DNA of 62,229 nucleotides, taken from positions 1 to 62,229 of the forward strand of contig SCQS01000077.1 in the NCBI GenBank assembly GCA_004299705.1. The letters run 5' to 3'. The notes beneath the pieces are model-generated. The model had not been told where the DNA came from and searched no databases. It saw nothing but the letters and a program-made list of their open reading frames with translations. A program made the translations under genes and the position numbers. This document shows, piece after piece, positions 9,108-19,407 of this stretch. Source of the DNA: Rhodanobacteraceae bacterium. Its GTDB lineage: Bacteria; Pseudomonadota; Gammaproteobacteria; Xanthomonadales; Rhodanobacteraceae. How positions within the stretch are numbered: position 1 is the stretch's first letter; the number at the start of each line of letters is the position of its first letter.

Positions 9108-9803
9108 TCACGCCTCGACCCCGAAGCGTTCGCGGAACGCGCGCTTGCCATTGCGGGTGACGGTGAGCGCGCGACTGTCCAGATCACGCGCCACCCACTC
9201 ACGCTCAAGCACGCGCGCAAGCACGGCCGCACCCAGTGCACCCGCGAGATGCGGGCGGCGTTCGCTCCAATCCAGACAGGCACAGGCGAAGCGGCGACGT
9301 TGCGCGCGCGTGGCGGCGACATCCACGCCCAGTTGACCCAGCGCTTCAGATCCTGCGCGCGTGACGTCGTACTCCCCTTCGCCCGCGTCCTCCTGCAGCC
9401 AGCGCAGGGCCAGCAGACGGTCGTGCAAGGCGACCGCCAGCGAACCCGCCATGTGGTCGTAGCAGGTCCGCACTTCGCGCAAACGCCCCGGCGTATTCGG
9501 CTCGAAGCGTCCGCGCGGCGCGCCCGCCACCACCGTCAGTGCCTCCAGTGCAGCGGCGACATCGGCATCGTGCAGGCTGTAGTAACGATGCCGGCCCTGC
9601 GCCGCGACCTTCACCAGCCGGCTGCCGACCAACCGTGCAAGGTGGGTGCTGGCGGTCGACGGACTGACCCCGGCGACGATAGCGAGTTCGGTCGCGGTGC
9701 GCGCATGCCCGTCCAGCAGGCGACACAGCATGCGCGTGCGTGCCGGCTCGGCAATCGCAGCCGCCACCATCGCGATGGGGGCATCGGCATCGTTTACATT
9801 CAT
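9108..9803 (-). CDS. ArsR-family winged-helix transcriptional regulator
   Basis: 231 residues. The N-terminal half is an ArsR-type winged helix: RMLCRLLDGHARTATELA, then the recognition helix VSPSTASTHLARL and the wing GRHRYYSL. The C-terminal half (about 95-231) is longer than in minimal ArsR proteins and may bind a ligand. No metal-binding CxC is present in the DNA-binding domain, so it may not sense metal. It is divergent from the NIPSNAP gene, the most likely target. Confidence 0.85.
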   Translation of the reverse strand: MNVNDADAPIAMVAAAIAEPARTRMLCRLLDGHARTATELAIVAGVSPSTASTHLARLVGSRLVKVAAQGRHRYYSLHDADVAAALEALTVVAGAPRGRFEPNTPGRLREVRTCYDHMAGSLAVALHDRLLALRWLQEDAGEGEYDVTRAGSEALGQLGVDVAATRAQRRRFACACLDWSERRPHLAGALGAAVLARVLEREWVARDLDSRALTVTRNGKRAFRERFGVEA

Positions 9804-10041
9804 ACTTCCACGTTAATCGAAGCATGCATGTTGCGCAAGCACCAGCATGCGTGGCATGCGCAAAAACGATCACCCGTCCGTGCGACCCAACCGTCCGGGA
9901 CCCGACCCCAAACTGACCCGCCGCGAATTGTTGGCGGCCGGTGTTTCGATCGTGGCGGCCGGCGTGATGGCACCGCGTCATTTCGGCGTACTCGCCGTTC
10001 CCTTCAATGCGCACCCCGCCAGCCTACCAAGGAGTCCAGGC

Positions 10042-10377
10042 ATGACCATGGTCTGCATCATCCGTTACGAAATCGATCCCTGGCAACGCGAGGCATTCAG
10101 GCAATACGCCGAGAACTGGGGTCCCGTGATTCCACGCTGCGGCGGGCATCTGGTCGGTTATTTCCTGCCGTGGCAGGGCACCAATTACATCGGCTGGGGC
10201 CTGATTGCATTCGACAATCTGGCTGCGTACGAGACCTATCAGGCACGCCTGAGGCAGGATCCTGACGGCGTCAAGAACTTTGCGTTCGCGCAGGAGAAGC
10301 GGTTTATCCTGAAGGAAGAACGGAACTTCATCGAAGTTGCCGATGGCACCTTCAACATCCCGGCCCACCTCGGCTGA
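10042..10377 (+). CDS. NIPSNAP-family protein
   Basis: 111 residues with a dimeric ferredoxin-like NIPSNAP pattern: [20 protein letters not shown], then [15 protein letters not shown], then [15 protein letters not shown]. The start at 10042 follows AAGGAGTCCAGGC. The same frame is open from 9847 and would add a twin-arginine-like leader ([16 protein letters not shown]), so an exported longer form cannot be excluded. It lies opposite the ArsR regulator and upstream of the racemase, suggesting a small amino-acid or aldehyde-related cluster; this is inference. Confidence 0.8.
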   Translation: MTMVCIIRYEIDPWQREAFRQYAENWGPVIPRCGGHLVGYFLPWQGTNYIGWGLIAFDNLAAYETYQARLRQDPDGVKNFAFAQEKRFILKEERNFIEVADGTFNIPAHLG

Positions 10378-10400
10378 CTGCCCTCGCGATGCGGCCTTCC

Positions 10401-11153
10401 ATGAAAAAGATCGGCATTCTCGGCGGCATCGCCTGGCCCTCGACGGTCGAATACTATGCGGGCCTCTGCCGCATCGCCGAACAGCGCCACGCACACAGCG
10501 GGGGCTGCGGTCCCGCAGCCATGCCGGAAATGGCGATCGAATCGCTGGACCTGGCCACGGCAACGGCCTTGCTGGGCCGCGACGACGCCGAAGCATCGTG
10601 GTATGCCTTCGACGCCTACCACCGCGAAGGCTTGCGGCGGCTGCAACGCAGCCACGCCGAGTTCGCGGTGATCGCCTGCAACACCGCCCACCATCGCCTT
10701 GTCGAGATCACGCGCGGCATCGACATCCCCGTACTCAACATCCTCGACGTGGCCGCGGCAACCTGCGCCCGCCTGGGCATCGAACGCGTGTTGATCCTTG
10801 GCACCCGGATCGTGATGACCTCGCCGTTCCTCCGCAGCGTTTTCCTCCGGCGCGGCATCGCCGCGTGCGGGCCACGCCGGCACAGTGACAGACAAGCAAC
10901 GATCGCCGTCATCGAAGCGCTCGCACGCGGGAGCAACGCGGGCGCCTCGCGCCGCATCCATGACATCGTCATGGATGCACGCACGGGCAATGCGCCGAGG
11001 TCCAGCGCGGTCTACCTGGGTTGCACCGAATTGCCCTTGGCGTTCGCTGCGCACAAAGCGGACGGCGTTTTCGAAAGCGACGGCATCCGCTACATCAATT
11101 CCACGGCCCTGCACATCCAGGCCGCGTTCGAATACGCCATCCGAGGCTCGTGA
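10401..11153 (+). CDS. Aspartate/glutamate racemase family protein
   Basis: A PLP-independent amino acid racemase, 250 residues from MKKIGILGGIAWPSTVEYY. Both catalytic cysteine contexts are present: VIACNTAHH in the first half and VYLGCTELPLA in the second. Aspartate racemase (EC 5.1.1.13) is likelier than glutamate racemase MurI because of the GGxxWxST N-terminus. An ATG four codons upstream (10389) is possible. Its stop overlaps the start of the next gene (GTGA). Confidence 0.85.
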   Translation: MKKIGILGGIAWPSTVEYYAGLCRIAEQRHAHSGGCGPAAMPEMAIESLDLATATALLGRDDAEASWYAFDAYHREGLRRLQRSHAEFAVIACNTAHHRLVEITRGIDIPVLNILDVAAATCARLGIERVLILGTRIVMTSPFLRSVFLRRGIAACGPRRHSDRQATIAVIEALARGSNAGASRRIHDIVMDARTGNAPRSSAVYLGCTELPLAFAAHKADGVFESDGIRYINSTALHIQAAFEYAIRGS

Positions 11154-12193
11154 AGCGCCGTCGCGCCATGTGCCTGTTCGCACTGGGGCTGGCAGCGCTG
11201 TCGCCCGCTGCGACGCGCGCTGCGGCGGCACCCACCGGCCTGCAACGCGACGTGGTGTTCACGGCGCACGCGCCGCTCGCGCGCAACGACGTGTTGCTGC
11301 ACCGATTGCTGAGCCCGCTGAACGCGTTGCGCATCGAGCAGCAGATCCCGCGCGGTGCCGGTACCCTGCGCGCGTGGCCACTCGATCCCGCGCAACAACA
11401 TTTCGCGCTGTATGTGCCGGCCACGTTGCCGCCGGACGGCTACGCGCTGCTGGTGTTCGTGCCGCCGTGGAAACAGGCACGCGTGCCGTTGCAGTGGATC
11501 CCGGCGCTGGATCGCAGCCGCACGATTTTTGTCAGCGCGGCCGCATCCGGCAACGACGCCAACGTGATGGAACGCCGTGAGCCGCTGGCGCTGCTGGCGG
11601 CGTTCAACGTGATGCGGCGTTACCACGTGGATCCGACGCGGGTTTACGTCGGTGGCTTTTCCGGCGGCTCACGGGTCGCCCTGCGGCTGGCGCTGGCCTT
11701 TCCCGACCTGTTCCACGGCGCACTGCTGGATGCCGGCAGCGATCCGATCGGCGATGCCGCCATCCCGTTGCCGCCAGCCGGCTTGTTCCAGCAGTTCCAG
11801 CAATCCAGCCGGATGGTGTTCCTGACCGGCGACCGCGACGAAGTCCGCCAGATGCAACTGGCAGACGCAAGCGCCTCGTTGGAAAAGTGGTGTGTCTTCG
11901 ACGTGGACAGCATCACGATTCCGTTCGTCGGCCATGAGCTTGCCGACGGTGGCTATTTCACGCGCGCGCTGGATGCACTGGCGCAACGCAGCGTGCCCGA
12001 TCCCGCGAAACTCGCCGCCTGCCGCGCGCGCATCACGCGAGGCAAGAACAGCCGTTTGCAGCAGGTGCAAGCATGGGCGGATGCAGGCAAGACGGACGCC
12101 GCGCGCAAGCTGCTCGATCAAACCGACGCACAGTTCGGTGGGTTCGCCGCGCCGGACAGCGTGCGCCTTGCACACGAACTCGGGATGCACTGA
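11150..12193 (+). CDS. Exported alpha/beta hydrolase (esterase/PHB-depolymerase type)
   Basis: A 347-residue alpha/beta hydrolase. The nucleophile elbow is VGGFSGGSR (G-F-S-G-G), following the LALLAAFNVMRRYHVDPTRVYV lead-in common to poly(hydroxybutyrate) depolymerase and LpqC-like esterases. A probable acid is in FLTGDRDE and the His in FVGHELADGG. The N-terminus (KRRRAMCLFALGLAALSP) looks like a signal peptide. GTG at 11150 overlaps the racemase stop; ATG at 11168 is the alternative. Substrate unknown. Confidence 0.75.
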   Translation: MKRRRAMCLFALGLAALSPAATRAAAAPTGLQRDVVFTAHAPLARNDVLLHRLLSPLNALRIEQQIPRGAGTLRAWPLDPAQQHFALYVPATLPPDGYALLVFVPPWKQARVPLQWIPALDRSRTIFVSAAASGNDANVMERREPLALLAAFNVMRRYHVDPTRVYVGGFSGGSRVALRLALAFPDLFHGALLDAGSDPIGDAAIPLPPAGLFQQFQQSSRMVFLTGDRDEVRQMQLADASASLEKWCVFDVDSITIPFVGHELADGGYFTRALDALAQRSVPDPAKLAACRARITRGKNSRLQQVQAWADAGKTDAARKLLDQTDAQFGGFAAPDSVRLAHELGMH

Positions 12194-12243
12194 CCCGACT
12201 CGACATCCACGCGCAGACGTTCGGTTCTGCTAGCTTGCGTTGC

Positions 12244-12813
12244 ATGCCAATGCGAGCCATCCCGCAAACGGTCGCCACGCTTCCCGCCTGGATCGCGGCG
12301 TCCGTTGACTTCGAACACTGCTACGCCAGCGATGACGCACGGATGGCGCTCGCGATCCAGCTGGCGGGCTTGAACGTTGAACACGCGACCGGTGGGCCAT
12401 TCGGTGCGGCCGTATTCGACAACGCCGGCGCACTGGTCGCGGTTGGCGTGAATCGGGTCGAACCGCTCAAGTCATCATTGGCGCACGCCGAAATCGTGGC
12501 GCTGGTGGCGGCACAGCGCAAACTCGGGCGCGCCCGCCTGAATAGGGATGGCGGGCGCTACACGCTGGCCGCCAGCGCGCAGCCTTGCTGCCAATGCTAC
12601 GGCGCGATCGTGTGGGCGGGCATCGACAAACTCCTGATCGGCGCCCGCACCAACGACACCCAATCACTGGCGGGGTTCGACGAAGGGCCGCTGCCGCAAG
12701 ACTGGATCGGCGAACTCGAGCGCCGCGGCATCGAGGTTGCACGTGACCTGCAACGCGATGCCGCGCGTGCCGTGCTGCGCGCCTACGCCGCGCAGGGTGG
12801 CGCGCGTTACTAG
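12244..12813 (+). CDS. Zinc-dependent nucleoside/nucleobase deaminase
   Basis: A 189-residue CMP/dCMP-deaminase-fold protein. The zinc site is HAEIVAL (His plus catalytic Glu) and the paired cysteines of AQPCCQCYGAI. It is related to guanine deaminase GuaD and tRNA adenosine deaminase TadA, but sequence alone does not fix the substrate. ATG at 12244 chosen; another ATG lies two codons on. Confidence 0.82.
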   Translation: MPMRAIPQTVATLPAWIAASVDFEHCYASDDARMALAIQLAGLNVEHATGGPFGAAVFDNAGALVAVGVNRVEPLKSSLAHAEIVALVAAQRKLGRARLNRDGGRYTLAASAQPCCQCYGAIVWAGIDKLLIGARTNDTQSLAGFDEGPLPQDWIGELERRGIEVARDLQRDAARAVLRAYAAQGGARY

Positions 12814-12907
12814 CCTTGACCCCGAATAATGAACCCGCACGTTTTCGCGTGGTCAGGCTCGCGCGGGTATCCTTTCGCAAGTCATCCCCGCGGGATCGCG
12901 TTCCCCC

Positions 12908-13609
12908 ATGAGCCGTTTGCGTGCCTTCGTGCCATTGTTGATCCTGATCGCGATCGGCGTGGCGGTGGGCGCCAGCGGCATGCTGCAACACCTCGCGCCC
13001 AACCACATCATGGCCGAACAAGCCAACTGGTCGCACCAGATCACGGCACACCCAGCGCTCGCCTACATCATCTATGTCGCGGTGCTGACCCTTACCATCG
13101 CGACCGCGATGCCGGGTCCGTTGTTCGTCATCATCGCCGGCGGCATGCTGTTCGGCATGGGACGCGCGATCGGCCTTTCGCTGGCCGGCGAAGTGCTGGG
13201 CTCGTTGATACTGTTCTACGCCGCGCGCCACGCCTTCGGCGCGGGCAAACGGCCGCCGCCGAAATTCGCCGAACGCATACGTCAGGGCTACCAGGCCAAC
13301 CCGGTGTCCTACACGCTGTTCCTGCGTTTCGTGCCTCTGTTCCCGTTCGGCGGCGTCACGGTGGCGCTGGCGTGGCTGCGTTGCCCCGTATGGCTGTTCA
13401 CGCTGGCCACCGCGTTGGGCGGCGTGATCATGCTGGTGTTCGAAACCGGGATAGGCGCCGGCATCGGTCAGTCCATCGCGCAGGGCAAGGGCCTGTCGCC
13501 CGACTTGATCCTGCAGCCGCATGTCTGGCTGCCGCTGATCGGATTGGGCCTGCTGGCCCTGATCCCGGTGGGCCTGCAACGCCTGCGCGCCGCCCAGTCG
13601 ACCGAGTAG
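12908..13609 (+). CDS. TVP38/TMEM64 (VTT domain) membrane protein
   Basis: A 233-residue inner-membrane protein of the DedA/VTT superfamily. It has an N-terminal helix, the GPLFVIIAGGMLFG re-entrant segment, FYAARHAFG, and the FLRFVPLFPFGGVTVALAWLR signature. Members are thought to move lipids or help membrane homeostasis; the specific role here is unknown. It stands alone, followed by tRNA-Lys on the other strand. Confidence 0.87.
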   Translation: MSRLRAFVPLLILIAIGVAVGASGMLQHLAPNHIMAEQANWSHQITAHPALAYIIYVAVLTLTIATAMPGPLFVIIAGGMLFGMGRAIGLSLAGEVLGSLILFYAARHAFGAGKRPPPKFAERIRQGYQANPVSYTLFLRFVPLFPFGGVTVALAWLRCPVWLFTLATALGGVIMLVFETGIGAGIGQSIAQGKGLSPDLILQPHVWLPLIGLGLLALIPVGLQRLRAAQSTE

Positions 13610-13629
13610 CCGGTCTTGTTTTCCGAGGA

Positions 13630-13704
13630 TGGTGGGCCGTGATGGGATCGAACCATCGACCAATGGATTAAAAGTCCACTGCTCTACCGCTGAGCTAACG
13701 GCCC
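13630..13704 (-). tRNA. tRNA-Lys (anticodon TTT)
   Basis: The minus strand gives acceptor GGGCCGT/ACGGCCC, D-arm TAGCTCAGCGGTAGAGC, anticodon loop CTTTTAA, T-arm GGTTCGATCC and an encoded CCA. All four arms pair, and the length with CCA is 75 nt. Confidence 0.97.
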
Positions 13705-13845
13705 CGCTTCAAACATAAAACGTACTGCGTGCAGCGCGACTATCACTCACCTTTTCCCGCTCGCGGAAAAGGGCAAGGGGCGAGGGTGCATTGCAAGCAT
13801 CGGCAACGAAGCCTCACCGCAATGCAAGCCGCGCATTCTAACCGG

Positions 13846-14553
13846 TCAGGCGCCCGGAACATAATGCGTCGGATCGGCAACCCCGGCATCGGCGAAGCCG
13901 CGGGCGCGCAGCACGCAGGCGTCGCAGTGTCCGCAGGCGCGCCCCGCGGCGTCAGCGCGATAGCACGACACGGTTTGCGCGAAGTCGACGCCGAGGCGCA
14001 TGCCTTCGCGCACGATGTCGGCTTTCGACATTTCGATCAGAGGCGCGTGCACGCGCAGGTCGTGGCCTTCGACGCCGGCCTTGGTCGCGAGGTTGGCCAG
14101 CCGCTCGAACGCCGCGATGAAGGCAGGGCGGCAATCGGGGTAACCGGAATAATCGACCGCGTTGACGCCACAGAAGATATCGTTCGCGCCCAATGCTTCC
14201 GCCCAGCCCAATGCAATCGCCAGCATGATGGTGTTGCGGGCAGGCACATAGGTGACGGGGATGTCGTTCTCGGCGTGCGCGTCCACGTGTTCCGGCACCG
14301 CGATATCCGCCGTCAGTGCGGAACCACCGATGCTGCGCAGATCGACCGCGACGGTCTTGTGCCCGACGGCGCCCAACATCACTGTCACGCGATCGGAGGC
14401 CGCAAGCTCGGACGCGTGCCGCTGGCCATAGGCAACCGACAGCGCGTGACAGGCGAAGCCGCGCTCGCGCGCCAGCGCCAGGGTCACCGCCGAATCCATG
14501 CCGCCTGAAACCAGCACGACCGCCCTGGGCGTGCCCGATGCACCCGTCGTCAT
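13846..14553 (-). CDS. queC: 7-cyano-7-deazaguanine synthase
   Basis: Makes preQ0 from carboxydeazaguanine, ATP and ammonia for queuosine tRNA modification. 235 residues. The PP-loop [13 protein letters not shown] (13-25) and the zinc-binding cysteines of [22 protein letters not shown] near the C-terminus are intact. The start at [14 protein letters not shown] lies ten bases after the cpoB stop. Placement behind the Tol-Pal operon is typical of this group. Confidence 0.96.
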   Translation of the reverse strand: MTTGASGTPRAVVLVSGGMDSAVTLALARERGFACHALSVAYGQRHASELAASDRVTVMLGAVGHKTVAVDLRSIGGSALTADIAVPEHVDAHAENDIPVTYVPARNTIMLAIALGWAEALGANDIFCGVNAVDYSGYPDCRPAFIAAFERLANLATKAGVEGHDLRVHAPLIEMSKADIVREGMRLGVDFAQTVSCYRADAAGRACGHCDACVLRARGFADAGVADPTHYVPGA

Positions 14554-14563
14554 GACGTTCGGG

Positions 14564-15376
14564 TCACTTCGCGCCGGGGTGCGCAGGCAAATCCTGCAGC
14601 TTGTCGCGTGCACGCCTTTCCAACGACGTGCCGGGATGCGCCTTGATCACCGCGTCGAGGACCACGCGCGCCGCCGTGTAATCCTTCAGCCCGATCTCGC
14701 AGTCGGCCACGCGCAGCTGTGCTTCGCCGGCCTTGGGGCTGTCCGGATAATGCTTGAGCAGCGCCTGGAACGCCGCCAGCGCGGGTTTGTAGTTCTGGGT
14801 AACGTAGTACGAACCGCCCAGCCAGTAATACGCATTGGACACCAGTTTGCTGTCCGGATGCTTGTCGATGAAGGCGCGGAACTCGCGCGCGGAATCGACG
14901 TAGTTGCCGGCGCGCAACGACTTGAACGCGGCCTGGTACTCGGCCTGGATCGCGGCCTCGTCGGCCGCCGACACGGGCTTCGCGGATGTCGCGGGCTTGG
15001 CGGATGTCGATGGTGCGGTGGAACTCGCCGCCGCCGATGCGGCCGGCGCCGAAGGCTGGGCCTGTTCCAGCTTGCGCAGGCGTGAATCCAGATCGATGTA
15101 TTGATCCTTGCTGCTCTGCTTCTGCTGGTCCAGTTGGTGCTGCAGAACCTCGATCTGGCCCTGCATCTGCCGCATCTGGCTTTCGAGACTCTGGATGCGG
15201 TTGACCAGCGCGACACCGTTCGAACCCGCCGGAGGAGCCTGCGCCTGCCCTGCATCCTGTGCGTGCGCGACAGGCATGCACACCCCCGCAACGATCATGG
15301 CCGCCGAAGCGGCCATGATCAGGGGAACCTTGCGCGGCATGCCAGCCCGCGCAACCGCTTCCTTCGACTCCACCAT
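14564..15376 (-). CDS. cpoB: Cell division coordinator CpoB (YbgF)
   Basis: A periplasmic TPR protein that links PBP1B and the Tol system during constriction. 270 residues: signal peptide, a coiled coil rich in Gln ([20 protein letters not shown]), an Ala/Ser/Pro linker, then TPR repeats ([42 protein letters not shown]). The start overlaps the pal stop as TGATG. The hydrophobic run ([18 protein letters not shown]) lies 12 residues in and serves as the signal sequence. Confidence 0.93.
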   Translation of the reverse strand: MVESKEAVARAGMPRKVPLIMAASAAMIVAGVCMPVAHAQDAGQAQAPPAGSNGVALVNRIQSLESQMRQMQGQIEVLQHQLDQQKQSSKDQYIDLDSRLRKLEQAQPSAPAASAAASSTAPSTSAKPATSAKPVSAADEAAIQAEYQAAFKSLRAGNYVDSAREFRAFIDKHPDSKLVSNAYYWLGGSYYVTQNYKPALAAFQALLKHYPDSPKAGEAQLRVADCEIGLKDYTAARVVLDAVIKAHPGTSLERRARDKLQDLPAHPGAK

Positions 15377-15882
15377 CACTCGACGGTGTAGACGATGTTG
15401 TCGCGGCGGTTCAAGTGCCAGCAGCTCTCGTTGTGCTCGCGGCACACCGGACGCTCCTTGCCGTAGCTGACCACCTTGATCTGGTCGGCCGACGCACCGT
15501 CGGCTTCCAGCGCGCTGGCCAGCGCATTGCCACGGCGCTCGCCGAGGCCCAGGTTGTATTCGGCGGTGCCGCGCTCGTCGGTGTTGCCTTCGATGGTCAT
15601 GCGCGCCATCGGACGGTCACGCAGGTACTTCGCATGGCAGGCGACGATGTTGTCGAACTGCGACTGGATGTCGCTCTTGTCGAAATCGAAGTAGATCACG
15701 CGGGTGCGCAGGCACGGGTTGGTCTGCAGGTCGGCCGGCGTGAAGGCGCCGTTGGTTTCAGCCGGCGCGGTGGCGGTGGGAGCCTCCGGCGGCGGGGTGG
15801 GCTTGACTTCCTGCTTCTTCGCACAGGCCGCGGCGGCCAGGCAGAGCAATGCAACTACGGAGACGCGAACGGTTGCGTTCAT
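15376..15882 (-). CDS. pal: Peptidoglycan-associated lipoprotein Pal
   Basis: An outer-membrane lipoprotein that ties the membrane to peptidoglycan and binds TolB. 168 residues with a lipobox-type signal (LCLAAAACAKK), a Pro/Ala linker and an OmpA-like domain: VIYFDFDKSDIQSQF, IEGNTDERGTAEYNLGLGERR and VVSYGKERP. A short GAGT tandem repeat lies just upstream (about 15905-15917), between pal and tolB. Confidence 0.96.
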   Translation of the reverse strand: MNATVRVSVVALLCLAAAACAKKQEVKPTPPPEAPTATAPAETNGAFTPADLQTNPCLRTRVIYFDFDKSDIQSQFDNIVACHAKYLRDRPMARMTIEGNTDERGTAEYNLGLGERRGNALASALEADGASADQIKVVSYGKERPVCREHNESCWHLNRRDNIVYTVE

Positions 15883-15969
15883 GGCGAATCCATCCTTTCT
15901 TGTATGAGTGAGTGAGTGGTGGTGGGGTACAACGTGCGAAATTTAAGCAATACAACGATCAAAATGGCG

Positions 15970-17283
15970 TCAAGGATTCCGATAAGGACCCCAAGCCGGA
16001 GAGCGAACATCGCCATTGCTCATCATCAGCCGCTGGCGCACCCGCCCGTCGGCCGACACGGCGTATAAAACGCTTTGCGGCCCGCCACTTGCCGTGTAGA
16101 GGAGCATGCTGGCATTGGGTGCCCAGCTCGGAGAGAAGTCGAGGTTTCCCGGAGAAACAAAAGTCTCCTGACCGCCTAGGGAGCGATCCATGACTGCAAT
16201 ACGATACACGTTTCCGTTGCCCTGCACCATCGCGATTTTCTTGCCGTCGTAGCTGATCGACGAATCCGCGTTGTACTGGCCCTGGAAAGTGATGCGCTGC
16301 GGCACGCCGCCGGAAGCCGGCATTTCATACAGTTGCGGCTTGCCGGAACGGTCTGAGGTGAAGATGATGTTCTGGCCGTCCGGGGTCCAGCGCGGCTCGG
16401 TATTGATCGACAGGTTGTGGGTGATCTGGGTCAAGGCCCCGGTCGCAAGGTCGATCGTGTAAATCTCGGGGTTGCGGCGGAACGACAGGCTCACGGCAAG
16501 CTTCTTGCCGTCGGGCGAGAAGCGCGGCGCGCCGTTGATGCCCGGCCGCGCGGAAACCAGCCGCCGGGCCCCGGTGGCGATGTTCTGGATGTAGATGGCG
16601 GAATCACCGCTTTCGAACGACACGTAAGCCAGTTCCTGGCCATTCGGCGACCACGCCGGCGATAGCAGCGGCTCGTGCGAACGCACCACGGTCTGCGGGT
16701 TGTAACCGTCGGAATCGGCGATCACCAGCGCATACTGGGCGGTTTTTTCAAAACCCGTCTGGGTGATGTAGGCGATGCGGGTGTCGAACGCGCCGCGCAC
16801 GCCGATGATCTTCTGGTAGATCTGGTCGGCGATCTGGTGCGCCACCCGGCGCAGGTCGCTGCCCTGCCGGGCGATCGAATCCTGCAGCAGCATCTGCTGC
16901 TTGTTGACGTCCCACAACTGGAAGTTGGCCGTCAGCACGCCGCCCGAGTACGAGGTGGTGCCGACCACGATGTAATCCTGCTTCAACTGCTTCCAGGTCG
17001 CGAACTGGATCTGCGAACCGGTGGTCGGCGACTGCACGATTTCGCTGGTCGGCAGCGTGCGGAATTGACCGCAGCGGTTGAGGTCCATGCCGACGATCTG
17101 GGCTACGTCGACCGGCGAGGCCGGTCCCGAACCCTGCTGCCCGAACGGCACCACGGTGATCGGAATCGCGGAAGGCACGCCGTTGACGATCTGGACGGTA
17201 AGGCCTTGCGCCCCGGCCTGCAATGCAAACAACGCCGTGACCAGTGCCAGCACCATGGCAAGCAGGAGTTTTGGAGTTCTCAT
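15970..17283 (-). CDS. tolB: Tol-Pal system periplasmic protein TolB
   Basis: 437 residues. A signal peptide is followed by the N-terminal alpha/beta domain and a six-bladed beta-propeller whose repeats are plain (LLSPAWSPNGQELAYVSFE; APRFSPDGKKLAVSLSF; EPRWTPDGQNIIFTSDRSG; SPSWAPNASMLLYTASG). It binds Pal and receives TolA. It is 11 bases downstream of tolA. Confidence 0.97.
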   Translation of the reverse strand: MRTPKLLLAMVLALVTALFALQAGAQGLTVQIVNGVPSAIPITVVPFGQQGSGPASPVDVAQIVGMDLNRCGQFRTLPTSEIVQSPTTGSQIQFATWKQLKQDYIVVGTTSYSGGVLTANFQLWDVNKQQMLLQDSIARQGSDLRRVAHQIADQIYQKIIGVRGAFDTRIAYITQTGFEKTAQYALVIADSDGYNPQTVVRSHEPLLSPAWSPNGQELAYVSFESGDSAIYIQNIATGARRLVSARPGINGAPRFSPDGKKLAVSLSFRRNPEIYTIDLATGALTQITHNLSINTEPRWTPDGQNIIFTSDRSGKPQLYEMPASGGVPQRITFQGQYNADSSISYDGKKIAMVQGNGNVYRIAVMDRSLGGQETFVSPGNLDFSPSWAPNASMLLYTASGGPQSVLYAVSADGRVRQRLMMSNGDVRSPAWGPYRNP

Positions 17284-17294
17284 GGGAAGATTCC

Positions 17295-18207
17295 TTACTG
17301 AGACGAGGTGACCCTGAAGTTGAACGTGATCTCGCGCCGGAACTGTTTCTCGAAGCCCTTGTAGGGCAACGGAGAGGCACGATAGATGGCGTTCTCGACG
17401 GAATGTTTGGCTGCGGCGTCGAATGGACAGCTGGGCAATACCTTTGCAGAAATCACCTGACCGCCTGGTATCTGCACGATATCGACCGGGCAGTCCACGC
17501 CCGCCGGGATGTTGTCCGGGCGCAGCCAGTTCTGGGTGATCGCATTCTGCAACGCAGCGATGTAAGCGTCGTTGGATGCCCCCGCTTGCCCCGTCATCGC
17601 CTGCTTGGCGACCGGCACATTCTGGCTGTTCTGGCTTTCACTGGCCTTACTCAAGTCGGCAAGCTGCTCGGCCTTCTGTTTTTCCAGGTTGACCTGGCGC
17701 TGTTGCGCCTGGCTCTGGGCCTGGACCTTGGCCAGCTCCTTCAGGATGCGCTCGGCCTCTTTCTGCTTGGTCAGCTCGGCCATGCGCTGCTTCTGTTCTT
17801 GTTCCTGCGCCTTTTGCGCCTGCTCGGCCTTCTGCTGGGCAATCTGGGCGATCTTTTCCTGATCCTTCAATTGCGGCTGCGGCACCGGCGTCGGCAACAC
17901 CTTGACCGGCGCGGGCGGAGGCGGCACGGGCTTGGGTTCGACCTTTTGTTCGTGGTGCGGCGAGGCTTTCCGCGCGTGCCGGGCGGTGGGTGGCGGCGGC
18001 GCGCCGACCGGACCCACCAGGGTCGCCTCGATGATCGGCCCCTTCAGAAGTTCCATGCGCGTGCAAGTCACCGGACGCCACGATTCGGGCAGGCGCAAGG
18101 TGTCGGCCACGGCTTCCCAGTGCGTGCAGTTCAGCATCGCCAGCGCCAGGAACGCGACGATGCCGAGGTGCAACAACGCGGAATAGACGACCGCGCGCGG
18201 GGTGGCT

Positions 18208-18221
<14 letters not shown>
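17295..18221 (-). CDS. tolA: Tol-Pal system protein TolA
   Basis: 308 residues spanning the periplasm. It has one N-terminal membrane helix (VVYSALLHLGIVAFLALAML), a Pro-rich segment, a long Gln/Lys/Glu/Ala coiled coil (about 105-190) and a globular C-terminal domain (YIAALQNAITQNWLRPDN). It passes proton-motive force from TolQR to TolB-Pal. Its start overlaps the end of tolR by 14 bases. Confidence 0.95.
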
Positions 18222-18663
<442 letters not shown>

Positions 18664-18681
18664 GACGCGTATCTCCCGTGG

Positions 18682-19407
18682 TCAGCGCGCGCGGGCTTCC
18701 GCGCGGCTCGGCGTGGTTGGCGTCACAGGTTCCTCGGCATGCATCTGGCGTTGCAGCACCGAGGAGAACTCTTCCTGGAAGGTTTCGTAGCGCAAGGTCA
18801 TGCGATCCAGCCGGGTCGAATAGCGGTTGTACGCCCACACCGCCGGGATCGCGGCGAACAGGCCCATCGCGGTCGCGACCAGCGCCTCGGAAATACCCGG
18901 CGCCACGGTGGCGATGGTCGCCTGTTTCAAGCTGCCAAGGCCCTGGAACGCCACCATGATGCCCCACACCGTGCCGAACAGGCCGACGTACGTACTGATC
19001 GAGCCAACGTTGGCGAGGTATTCCAGGTTGCGTTCCAGTTTTTCCAGCTCGCGGGTGGCGGAAACGCGCATGGCGCGCTCGGAAGCTTCCAGCACCGCGC
19101 GACGATCCTCGCTGCCGCGCTGGCGCTGGCGCACGAATTCGCGGAACCCCGATTCGAACACGCCCGCGAGTCCGCCGGCCTCGCCCGCGCGATTGCTGAC
19201 CTCGCGGAACAGCGCGGCCAGATCCACGCCCGACCAGAAGCGTTCCTCGAAGTCATCGGCGTCGCGCGTGGCCGCATCCAGCAAGGCCTTCTTGCGGAAG
19301 ATGATCACCCACGAGGTGAACGAAAAGATGACCAGGATCAGCAGCACCAGCTTGACCGGCAAGCTGGCGTGGATGACCAGGTCGAGGATGTTGATGGAAC
19401 CGTTCAT
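18682..19407 (-). CDS. tolQ: Tol-Pal system protein TolQ
   Basis: A 241-residue ExbB/TolQ proton channel with three membrane helices: an N-terminal one (LVIHASLPVKLVLLILVIFSF) and the pair around STYVGLFGTVWGIMVAF and ISEALVATAMGLFAAIPAVW. Its start overlaps the ybgC stop (ATGA). Confidence 0.96.
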   Translation of the reverse strand: MNGSINILDLVIHASLPVKLVLLILVIFSFTSWVIIFRKKALLDAATRDADDFEERFWSGVDLAALFREVSNRAGEAGGLAGVFESGFREFVRQRQRGSEDRRAVLEASERAMRVSATRELEKLERNLEYLANVGSISTYVGLFGTVWGIMVAFQGLGSLKQATIATVAPGISEALVATAMGLFAAIPAVWAYNRYSTRLDRMTLRYETFQEEFSSVLQRQMHAEEPVTPTTPSRAEARAR

